From Avena insularis (lineage: Eukaryota; Streptophyta; Magnoliopsida; Poales; Poaceae), in NCBI GenBank assembly GCA_023614405.1, contig CM042694.1, forward strand, positions 358,498,975-358,562,974: a DNA stretch of 64,000 bases. Reading direction: 5' to 3'. The notes below the pieces were generated by a model. It saw nothing but the letters and a program-made list of their open reading frames with translations, had not been told where the DNA came from and made no database searches. The stretch's first letter is position 1, and every line of letters begins with the position of its first letter. This document shows positions 55,566 to 64,000 of this stretch, piece by piece. A program made the position numbers and the translations under genes.

Positions 55566-57055
55566 TGATGACCCACAAGTATAGGGGGTGTATCGCAGTA
55601 TTTTCGATAAGTAAGAGTGTCGAACCCAACGAAGAGCAGAAGGTGTTGGCAAATGGCTTGGAGCAGGAATTCTCTGTAAATACTTAGCAAACGAATTTTT
55701 AGGTTTTTTTTGATAATGCAAGTAATAAAGTGCGAGTAAATAAAAGATAATAATAATAAATGCAGCAATTGGCCCAATCCTTTCTTTAGCAAAGGACAAG
55801 CCGGTTGTATTACTTAAGATGACCAAATGTTCTCGAGCACACACGGGAATATCGTCAAGTGCTTTCGCTTCATATAGTTGATTAATCTTCTTTAGTTTGC
55901 TAAGTGTTGTGTGGGTGAACTTGTGCTAATGTACCGACCTTACTAGGACTAATACATACTTGTGATTATACCCCTTGCAAGCATCCGCAAGTACAAGAAA
56001 GTAATTAAAGTAGAAACCTAACCACAACTTTAAACTCTAAGACCCTGACATCCCTTGTGGAAAGGTTCCCTAACAGGGGTTCAGGTTTCTGTCACTCCGG
56101 CAACCCCTACGATTAGTAGCCAAATACACAATGCATTCCCCTAGGCCCATATAGGTGAAGTGTCATGTAGTCGACGTTCAGATGACACCACTAGAAGAAA
56201 TACACCACAACTTAAATATCAAACTATTGAATCTTTCTCAACACAATTCCACTACTAACAACATGACTTCTCCCATGTCCTCAAGAACTAAACGAACTAC
56301 TCAAAAGACATCATATGGATCAAGACCAGAGATGATATAATGATATGTAACAATCTGAACATAAACGATAATTCAATGGTTTACTCAATAGCATCAACTA
56401 CAAGGAGTAATCAACACCAGGAAAGTTTCCCCTAAGAACTATGCAAGATTCAACCCAATTGTTACAGCGGTATGAAGTGGTGATGATGGTGTTGGTGGAG
56501 ATGATTATGGAGATGATGATGATGATCCCGATGAAGTCCAGCTTGATGGTGGTGTTGATGGCGATGATCTCCCCTCTCCGGGAAGGAATTCCCCCAGCAG
56601 AATTCTATCTACCGGAGAGATCTTTCTCTCTCGGTGTTTTCCGCTTGAGGCGCGGAATCTTTCGTGGTCGCTCCCAGTCTTACGGTTTCATGGGATAATA
56701 TACGCCGAGGAGAGTGGAGTGGGCAGTGGCCACACCACTGCCGGGCGGCATAGGGTCAGCGCCAGGGGGTGGTGTGGGCCCCCTGTGGCCCATCTCCACT
56801 TCCCCTTCTAGCAATCTTCGTCTTCTGGAAAAATAGAATTTTCCATGTATTTTCTCGGATTTTCTGATCTTCACGAATTTCGTCTCCAAACAACCCCTTT
56901 TCCATCAGAATCCTGACTACAGCGGTCCATGCTCCAAAAGTCATCAGCCATGCAAAAACAGATGAAATAACATAAGTATCATCTCTTAATATGAAATATA
57001 TCAATGAATAACAATAAATTATGATATAGAATAGTGATGCAAAATGGACGTATCA
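55566..57055 (-). repeat. 3' LTR of the gag-only Gypsy element
   Basis: 1490 bp. Contains a GAT/GGT-rich triplet stretch (56476-56570). Close to its partner at 62224-63730; differences are substitutions and small gaps. Confidence 0.9.
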
Positions 57056-59045
57056 ACTCCCCCCAAGTTTAGACTTCGCTTGTCCCCAAGCGAAAACTGA
57101 GCTCAATAAACATGACCTCAAGTTTATGGAGTGAAGAGTCCATAAAAGAATACGGACAAGAAGCATCACATTCATCAATACATAAATCATAATAGAAGAC
57201 AACTCACCATTATATAACTTAACTTGCAATAAGTAAAGGAAACACAAGTAAAGATACATAAAGTAAATAACAATTGGTAATGACAAACTTAGCTCTTGGT
57301 CGAAGAATAGTTGACAATTTGCAGGAGTTCACACATAACGGGTTTTCAATGATAGCTTTCAAAGTAGTATTCACTAAGATAAGAGCAAATGTGCAAAGTA
57401 AGGAACATAAGAAACATGATTGAATAAATCATCATATGAATGAATGAAACACAACTCAAAATACTTGCTGAGATAGAAGGGAATAGGTTTACTGGCTCAA
57501 CTAAAAAGTAAAAGATAGGCCCTTCGCAGAGGGAAGCAGGGATTTCAAGTTTCATAAAGAGCTTCCAAAAATTATGGTACTTCTTAGCTTTCAGCTCTCA
57601 TTGCCCCTATCATAAGCATCTTTAGGTGATTAACGTTAAAGTGATCAAATATGAGGATATGCTTGACAAGTTGTAAGTTGAAAATCTCATGTCCCTTGAA
57701 TACGAGGGCCGCTCCTCATGCTACTCAAGTTTAGTTACCGGTAAGTTCTTGTCATAATAAGTATATGTGTATCATAGAGAACCGCCAACGGGGTACCCCT
57801 TGCCCAATGATACGGAAGAATCCCCATATAAAAATGACAAGGCAAGCAAACAACGAGCATCTCAGCAATCTTCTTATTTACCATGGGAAAATGGTGCTTT
57901 TTTTCTCTCTTTCCTCTTTTCTCATCTTTTTTTCTTTTCTCAATCTCTATCTCTTTTTTTATAAGAAGAATGCTTCATAGACAACTCATTATGGTTACGC
58001 TGCAGGTTTCCACCATGATTAGGCATGGATTATACCGGCGACCCAAACGTTTCTCTAACACACATACATAACTCCATGGACTTACAAGCTCCCCTTTCAT
58101 TTCACACCGACGACATCCATAGACAAAAGAGCATGATATCAACTAGGTACAATGTACAAGTGCAATGTTGAAAGCGTTCCCCATGACATCATAGTTCTGC
58201 TAATTAACAACTTACAAAGTGGAAGCATATATGCAACATAGATGGGCACAATGGTTCAAGTTTATTAAATGCAAGAAAAGTAAAGTGTGCCATCAAGTTC
58301 GTGAGAGCTTTAATCACTAATTTTCACATAACAAGTTTAATTCGGAAGTTAGATAAAAACATGAATTTACTTGGAATAGCAATAATGCTAATAGGTAGGT
58401 ATGGTGGACACCAATGGCATAGGTTTTGGTTTAAGGATTGGATGCACGAGAAGCATTCCCTCTCAGTACAGGTTTTTGGCTAGCAAGGCTGGGTAGCAAG
58501 CATAAGAGTTGAAGGAAACAAACAAACATACAGGTGATAAAAACAAACATGCAATCTTCATTGGAAGCACAAAAGATCTTAACTAGAGAATACTAAGCTT
58601 ATGAGCCAATCAAGGAAGAAAGATGATGAAATTATATTTCTTTAAGAGTACTTTTATCTTTTCATTCAATTCTCAAAATAGTGTTGCTACTAACCGAGCC
58701 AGGTTTTCCAAAACCAAATAAATTTACTCAATGATCCCAAAGTGATACCAATACTAACAACAAGGTCAATCATATAACAGAAATTGAAAACTAATATAAG
58801 ATATGCAAAAGAGTAAATGAAAGAACTTCTCATTAATATTCCATAACGACACTCACACCAAGGGATACATAGATATCTAACGAGAGGGGGGACACTTCCA
58901 TAATGCAAACCATCCTACATAATAACTTCTCTATTCATTATATGACTCTACTAAAAAGGTAAAAAGATAGAAGATAGTGATGTGATACCGCATCACTCCC
59001 CCAAACTTGGAACAAACGAAGGGGATGCCAAAACCTGATGAAGAA
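57056..59045 (-). other. 3' spacer of the gag-only element
   Basis: About 2 kb of A+T-rich non-coding sequence. At 58990-59010 the minus strand reads CCAAGTTTGGGGGAGTGATG, a near-copy of the polypurine tract at 57056-57075, followed by TG as at an LTR start. No domain in the short frames (for example 57555-57346 minus). Confidence 0.55.
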
Positions 59046-59600
59046 TTACTCCTTCAGTGGTGGTGGTGTTCTCTCAATGAGCTTCTTGATCAATTTCCTC
59101 AAGTCCCCAATCTCGAGGGTGAGAGTATGAATCAACTGTGAGTTTTGCTCAATGCGGCTCATGATCATGTTGGGTTGCGAATCCCAGCTCTTGCGATTCT
59201 TTCCCCACTCTTCCTCCTTGAAGTCTTCTTTTCCTACATGGTTAGAACGAGGCATATCCCAATTGGAGGGTAGTTTCTCCTTGGGCATATTCTGGTATTG
59301 ATGCTCATGGATAAGGGTATGAAAGGGATTCTTGGTGCGTGGAGAAGGTGACCGTGGAGCCAAACAGTGATGCGGAGGCTTCCCTCCAGTTGACATCCGT
59401 GTAGTCCTTTTGATCTTGGCAGGGTTTGACAACACTCCAATGCTTGTAATGGTAGTGCCGGTGTGCGGATGCTGGCTTTTCTTTGCCTCCTCTTCATCTT
59501 TACTCTTGATCTCCTTCTCCTGCCCGGGGTCTTGGAGATCTTCCTCCATAGGCTCTTTGCCCTTATCTTTGGTGGAGACCATTGTGCTTCTAAATTTCAA
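59046..59600 (-). CDS. Hydrophilic ORF of the gag-only element
   Basis: 184 codons, minus strand, possibly starting at the second Met (MVSTKDKGKEPMEEDLQDPG). The N-terminal third is highly charged (Lys/Glu). The middle is basic and Pro-rich (RSPSPRTKNPFHTL). The C-terminal 50 residues could form a coiled coil (MIMSRIEQNSQLIHTLTLEI, DLRKLIKKLIERTPPPL). Position after gag and before a polypurine-like tract is the same as that of the short frame at 63802-63975 in the older element. Function unknown; a nucleic-acid-binding or Gag-tail role is a guess from composition. Confidence 0.5.
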   Translation of the reverse strand: MKFRSTMVSTKDKGKEPMEEDLQDPGQEKEIKSKDEEEAKKSQHPHTGTTITSIGVLSNPAKIKRTTRMSTGGKPPHHCLAPRSPSPRTKNPFHTLIHEHQYQNMPKEKLPSNWDMPRSNHVGKEDFKEEEWGKNRKSWDSQPNMIMSRIEQNSQLIHTLTLEIGDLRKLIKKLIERTPPPLKE

Positions 59601-60665
59601 GAATAGTTCCTAGCAGAAACAGATCGAAACGAAAACACGACGAGAACATGATATATGAACCTCGGGGGATCCGGGGGATTATATATTACGAAGTTTTACA
59701 ACAAAAGGAAGGTCTTTGGGAGAAAAGCGGGGGAGATGAAGTCAGGGTGGCCACACCACTGCCGGCGTGGCGGGGGCCCGCCGAGAGGTGGTGTGAGCCA
59801 TCCTGTCTTCGTTTCCGTCCCTCTTTCGCTTCGTTGCTTTCCTTGTTGGATAAAAACTGCAAAAATATAACTGGACAGAATTTTCGTGGAACTTTTCTTA
59901 CCAGAACTGTTACCTATTCAAAAACAGACTCTGCAGGTCTCTAAATTTGGCATTTAGTAGACTCTTCTAGACTTACTACTTGAATAACATCAATATCTTC
60001 ATCTTCATACACATATTTCTTGAGTCATGAAACCTTTCACTTTCTTATTACACCATTTTCTCCACTAACCCTGAAAATTTCTTTCACACAAAACTTAACA
60101 CAATTCTCATTAGCAACATTAGTGCAAGCGAGGTAATAAACCTTTTAGGTTCAATTTCAAATGAAATCCATCAAAACATAAGCTACTGTAGCAACTCCTT
60201 CTGAAAACTCAAAAAGAATTCAAAAAAGAAATCGATCTAAGAAGCAAATGCAAGAGTGGCAAAATCTGTCAAAATAGACCAGCAGGTAAAGATCATTTTT
60301 TCTGAAAATCTTCTATTGCTCAAATCAAAAAGTGCAAAACTAACGAAAGTTAAATAACAACCTGGGGCAGAAGCACAAAAAACTACAACTCAATCCAACG
60401 TATAGAGATCTTTCACGATTTTTTATGGTGAAGCACAAAAAATCTGTTTCGGGACAGCAACTTCCCCAAATCTTACTTCTCTCTCATTAGAGGTTGATCT
60501 TGACACAAAAACCAAACAAAAAGGATAAGGAGAGGTTATTACCAAAGTAATAACTTCCAAGACTCAAATAAACAAAAACAACTGAAAGCACAAATAAATT
60601 GGGTTGTCTCCCAAAAAGCTCTTTCTTTATAGCCATTAAGATGGGCATGATAATTTCAATGATGC
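59601..60665 (-). other. Interior spacer of the gag-only element
   Basis: No domain. 59735-59800 repeats text of the element's own LTR (GGCCACACCACTGCCG...GGTGGTGTGAGCC; compare 56728-56785), so a piece of LTR-like sequence lies inside the element. Confidence 0.45.
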
Positions 60666-61169
60666 TCACATAAAAATATGAATTGAAGTAAAAGAGAGCA
60701 TCAAGAAGCACAAATACACATGTTTAAGTCTAACCCACTTCCTATGCAAGGGAATTTTGTAAGAAAATAAATTGTTGAAACCAGAGGCTACTAGCATAGG
60801 AAGGCAAAACAGGTGCAACATAAAAACTTTCAGCGTAAAACGAGGAAACTTAATATTATTGAGATGCATTAGAACAATCTTCCCTCTCTCATAATAACTT
60901 TCAGTATCATGCATAAATTTAACGATATAACTATCACAAGAACTATTGTAGCAATGATCACTTATCCTAACAGAAAACACAGGGACACTAGCTCTCATAA
61001 CACTACTTTGTGAAACAATATTAGGGATATCCTTACAAAGGATAGTGTGTCCCTCTTCTACATATTTAGTGATAAAGTCTTTCACATTTGCTATTATAGG
61101 TTTATCATCCATTTGTTTATCAGGTTCAACAGCTCTATTTGTACTTTCATTAACCATACTAGCTATCAT
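60666..61169 (-). CDS. Second ORF of the gag-only element, hydrophobic C terminus
   Basis: 167 codons. The N-terminal half is hydrophilic (EPDKQMDDKPIIANVKDFIT). The C-terminal half has ESYYERGKIVLMHLNNIKFP, then a likely membrane-seeking stretch (LKVFMLHLFCLPMLVASGF) and YKIPLHRKWVRLKH. I recall the YERGK...HLNNIKFP...IPLHRKxVRL pattern from Gypsy elements of Triticeae of the kind at the left window edge. It is not an identified domain. It follows gag with a 12-bp gap, so a single longer frame may have been split. Confidence 0.5.
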   Translation of the reverse strand: MIASMVNESTNRAVEPDKQMDDKPIIANVKDFITKYVEEGHTILCKDIPNIVSQSSVMRASVPVFSVRISDHCYNSSCDSYIVKFMHDTESYYERGKIVLMHLNNIKFPRFTLKVFMLHLFCLPMLVASGFNNLFSYKIPLHRKWVRLKHVYLCFLMLSFTSIHIFM

Positions 61170-61180
61170 AGAATGTTCCT

Positions 61181-62110
61181 TTACTTTAACTGGAAAAGTA
61201 TTTTCTCAATGTAAGGTTCAGGTAAAACATGATTAGCAGTATAAACTTCAGTATTTCTTGCAGGACCACTACTAACAATGTCTTTATAAGGTGCATGATA
61301 CTTATTCCACTTCTTTTTAGGAACTTCAATATAGGAAGCAAAAGCCTTAAAATAAGTAGCAATAGCTTGAGAGTCAAGACCATAAGCATTAGTAATATTA
61401 TGAAAGTCACCAGTTCCCATAAAAGGTTCAATGCATTCATACTCATAATTTATACCTGACTTCCTTCCTTTCTCATTCTCCCATGCTTCAGCATTATCTT
61501 GAATACAGTATAGAAGATCCCATTTAGCTTCTTCTTCCATGCGTGTAAATGATCCAGCACAAGAAGCATCCAATAGATCCTTATCATGAAGAGAAAGTCT
61601 TGCATAAAAGTTATTGATAATAATATTGTTGGGGAGCTCATGAATGGGACATTTGAGCATTAGTAACTTCAGTCTCCCCCAAGTTTGAGTTGTACTCTCT
61701 CCATCAAGAGGCCAAAAGTTGTATATTTGATTCCGATCTTTATGAATCTCACTAGGAGGATATAATTTTGAATAAAAGAGAGGTACTACTTCCTCCCATT
61801 CAAGAGCTTGACCATTCTTCAGCAGCTTATACCATTCTTCAGCTCTTCCTTTCAGTGATAATGAGAATAACTTCTTCTTGACTTGATCTATTGTAATACC
61901 TACACACTTAAACAACCCGCATAATTCGTGTATAAAGAGCAAATGATCACCAGGATGGACAGTTCCATCTCCGAAATAGTAGTTATCCATAACATGATCA
62001 ACAATTCTTGTAGGTATCTTAAAAGTATCATTCTCAGTAGGCGGTGGTTCATCTACTACCTTAGCAGTGGTAATAGCATTACGAAATAAGAAAATCAGTG
62101 AATTATCCAT
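61181..62110 (-). CDS. Gag (Retrotrans_gag type) of the gag-only element
   Basis: 309 open codons starting at ATG 62110, about 90 bases inside the primer site. Capsid text is conserved: VMDNYYFGDGTVHPGDHLLF, LSLKGRAEEWYKLLKNGQAL and VVPLFYSKLYPPSEIHKDRN, with LNxF/W-type spacing of Retrotrans_gag proteins. There is no zinc knuckle before the stop. This is the best preserved coding region among the retroelements here: open throughout, though the C-terminal part (FKAFASYIEVPKKKWNKYHA) leads straight to a stop at the LTR-distal side. The protein would form particles, with pol supplied by another element. Confidence 0.8.
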   Translation of the reverse strand: MDNSLIFLFRNAITTAKVVDEPPPTENDTFKIPTRIVDHVMDNYYFGDGTVHPGDHLLFIHELCGLFKCVGITIDQVKKKLFSLSLKGRAEEWYKLLKNGQALEWEEVVPLFYSKLYPPSEIHKDRNQIYNFWPLDGESTTQTWGRLKLLMLKCPIHELPNNIIINNFYARLSLHDKDLLDASCAGSFTRMEEEAKWDLLYCIQDNAEAWENEKGRKSGINYEYECIEPFMGTGDFHNITNAYGLDSQAIATYFKAFASYIEVPKKKWNKYHAPYKDIVSSGPARNTEVYTANHVLPEPYIEKILFQLK

Positions 62111-62196
62111 ATTGAAATAAAGCAGCTAACAGAAGTAAACAATACCCACAGTAGAAGTCTCCTTTACCAGTTCCACTTTCCAATAGCGCTTTACAC

Positions 62197-62213
62197 CCCG
62201 GCAACGGCGCCAG
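62197..62213 (-). other. Primer-binding site, tRNA-Asp
   Basis: Minus strand TGGCGCCGTTGCCGGGG, complementary to the 3' end of plant tRNA-Asp, about ten bases from the LTR. Confidence 0.8.
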
Positions 62214-62223
62214 AAAATAGTCT

Positions 62224-63730
62224 TGATGACCCACAAGTATAGGGGGTGTATCGCAGTATTTTCGATAAGTAAGAGTGTCGAACCCAACGACGAGAAGAAG
62301 GTGTTGGCAAATGGCTTGGAGCAAGAATTCTCTGTAAATACTTAGCAAACAGATTTTTAGGGTTTTTTGATAATGCAAGTAAATAAGTGCGAGTAAATAA
62401 AAGATAATAATAATAAATGCAGCAAGTGGCCCAATCCTTTCTTTAGCAAAGGACAAGCCGGTTGTATTACTTAAGATGACCAAACGATCTCAAGGACACA
62501 CGGGAATATCGTCAAGTGCTTTTGCTTCATATAGTTGATTAATCTTCTTTAGTTTGCTAAGTGTTGTGTGGGTGAACCTGTGCTAATGTACCAACCTTCC
62601 TAGGACTAATACATACTTGTTATTATACCCCTTGCAAGCATCCGCAAGTACAAGAAAGTAATTAAGGTAGAAACCTAACCACAACTTTAAACTCTAAGAC
62701 CCTGACATCCCTTGTGCAAAGGTTTCCTAACGGGGGTTCAGGTTTCTGTCACTCCGGCAACCCCTACAATTAGTAGCCAAATACACAATGCATTCCCCTA
62801 GGCCCATATAGGTGAAGTGTCATGTAGTCGACGCTCACATGATACCACTAGAAGAAATACACCACAACTTAAATATCAAACTATTGAATCTTTCTCAACA
62901 CAATTCCAGTACTAACAACATGACTTCTCCCATGTCCTCAAGAACTAAACGAACTACTCACAAGACATCATATGGATCAAGATTAGAGATGATTAATGAT
63001 ATGTAACAATCTGAACATAAACGATAATTCAATGGTTCACTCAATAGCATCAACTACAAGGAGTAATCAACATTGGGAAAGTTTCCCCTAAGAATGCAAG
63101 ATTCAACCCAATTGTTACAGCGGTATGAAGTGGTGATGATGGTGCTGGTGGAGATGATGATGGAGATGATGATGATGATCCCGATGAAGTCTAGCTTGAT
63201 GGTGGTGTTGATGGTGACGATCTCCCCTCTCCGGGAAGGAATTTCCCAGGCAGAATTCTATCTGCCGGAGAGATCTTTCTCTCTCGGTGTTTTCCGCCCC
63301 GCAGAGGCGGCGGAATCTTTCTGTGGTCACTCCCCGAGTCTTAGGGTTTCGTGGGGATAATATACGCCCGAGGGGAGAGCCTGGAGTGGGCTAGGGCGGC
63401 AACACCACCTGCTGGTACGCCCTAGGGCTGCCCTCGCCAGGGGGTGGTGTGGGCCCCCTATGGCCCATCTCTACTTCCCCTTCTAGCAATCTTCGTCTTC
63501 TGGAAAAATAGAATTTTCCATGTATTTTCCCGGATTTTCTGATCTTCGCGAATTTCGCCTCCAAACAGCCCCTTTTCCATCAGAATTCTGACTACAGTGG
63601 TCCATGCTCCAAAAGTCATCAACCATGCAAAAATAGATGAAATAACATAAGTATCATCTCTTAATATGAAATATATCAATGAATAATAGTAAATTATCAT
63701 ATAGAATAGTGATGCAAAATGGACGTATCA
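62224..63730 (-). repeat. 5' LTR of the gag-only Gypsy element
   Basis: 1507 bp, flanked by CCAAG at 63731-63735. The GAT-rich triplet stretch is at 63130-63220. On its own strand it starts TGATACGTCCATTTTGC, a familiar Triticeae Gypsy LTR start. Confidence 0.9.
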
Positions 63731-63735
63731 CCAAG

Positions 63736-64000
63736 CTTAGACTCTTGGTATATCTTGAATCAATTATTGCCGCCAGCGTTGGGCGGCGATTGCTGGTGTG
63801 GCTAGTACGTGTAGTAGTTTGGAAAATCAAACATTAAATGGGTGAAGTCCTGGGTGAGAGTGGTCACGTTGGCATTCAGGGCGTAAAGTGTGTCCTCCAC
63901 ATCACCGACATGAGACACCAACTGATCATAATGACCTCTTAGGACATAGTTGTATACCGGCTGAGGTGGTGGCATGTTGTGCTACCGATGGTACTGGGGA
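63736..64000 (-). pseudogene. Tail of an older Gypsy ORF, cut by the window edge
   Basis: On the minus strand 63975-63802 is open from ATG to TAG (57 codons: MPPPQPVYNYVLRGHYDQLV, then VSHVGDVEDTLYALNANVTT, a heptad-like stretch). A stop lies just upstream of the ATG in this frame, so it may be the end of a broken Gag. Downstream comes AAGCTTGGGG, interrupted by the gag-only element at CCAAG. It belongs with 54598-55560. Confidence 0.4.

Larger units (their letters stand above)
55566..63730 (-). mobile_element. Gag-only Gypsy element without pol, 8.2 kb
   Basis: LTRs at 55566-57055 and 62224-63730 start TGATGACCCACAAG and end GACGTATCA on the plus strand, with a perfect CCAAG duplication (55561-55565 and 63731-63735). 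The primer site (minus strand TGGCGCCGTTGCCGGGG, 62197-62213) matches tRNA-Asp over 17 bases. The polypurine tract (AACTTGGGGGGAGT, minus strand) adjoins 57055. The interior has a Retrotrans_gag-type frame and two further frames but no protease, RT or integrase. Such pol-less families are common in Triticeae. Confidence 0.9.

Noticed and set aside
56441..56698. Met-rich frames over the GAT-triplet stretches (also 63073-63360)
   Set aside because: They are translations of a triplet-rich LTR segment present in both LTRs.

Overview
The window reads as nuclear DNA of a grass of the tribe Triticeae (wheat, barley, Aegilops and relatives). It holds one recognisable cellular gene in a sea of nested transposable elements. 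These include a Copia element with BARE/Angela-type LTRs, several Gypsy elements, three Stowaway MITEs, a Mutator-type Pack-MULE, hAT remnants and a Helitron. I see no rRNA or tRNA gene, no CRISPR array and nothing bacterial or organellar. The species cannot be named from the sequence alone.

The host gene lies at 24543-29407 (+). It is a two-exon mitochondrial gamma-carbonic-anhydrase-like protein (gamma-CAL, a subunit of respiratory complex I). The 259-aa product joins cleanly across a GT-AG intron of 4085 bp. About half of that intron is mobile DNA: a 1414-bp Pack-MULE carrying a fragment of a pentatricopeptide-repeat gene, with a perfect 9-bp target duplication, and three Stowaway MITEs.

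Left of the gene (1-24000): a Gypsy 5' part (1-1741); rearranged fragments of a CRM-like Gypsy family (1742-3840); a Harbinger-like element (3940-4791); a TIR element with roughly 170-bp arms (5049-5806). A decayed TIR-like sequence (5904-19322) is split by a 3.7-kb non-autonomous LTR element (6622-10336, TSD GCCCC) and an 8.5-kb Copia element (10627-19095, TSD ATAGC). Then comes an unrecognised or LINE-like stretch (19323-20541) and a hAT element with a broken TTF/DUF4371-type transposase (20542-23989).

Right of the gene (29700-64000): a 3.7-kb Helitron (29713-33411, minus) holding a deletion derivative of a hAT gene; LTR-like fragments (33662-35548); then four complete Gypsy-type elements, all in minus orientation and three with perfect 5-bp TSDs. 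They are a 4.6-kb non-autonomous element with an unrecognised 375-aa reading frame (36390-40977), a 3.5-kb gag-protease element without RT or integrase (41190-44717, ATATT), a 7.8-kb gag-pol element (46822-54592, TTTTC) and an 8.2-kb gag-only element (55566-63730, CCAAG). The last two sit in older retroelement-like sequence that resumes at 63736.

The first three of these share initiator-tRNA-Met primer sites. In the 4.6-kb and 7.8-kb elements the terminal coding sequence also runs across the polypurine tract into the 3' LTR, and they share 5' leader sequence. They therefore look like an autonomous family with dependent derivatives. None of the polyproteins is intact. The most unusual items are the LTR-encoded C-terminal peptide kept across several families, the non-autonomous element with its own unrecognised protein, the PPR-carrying Pack-MULE in a complex I gene intron, and the indel-dominated divergence between LTR pairs at 6.6-19.1 kb.
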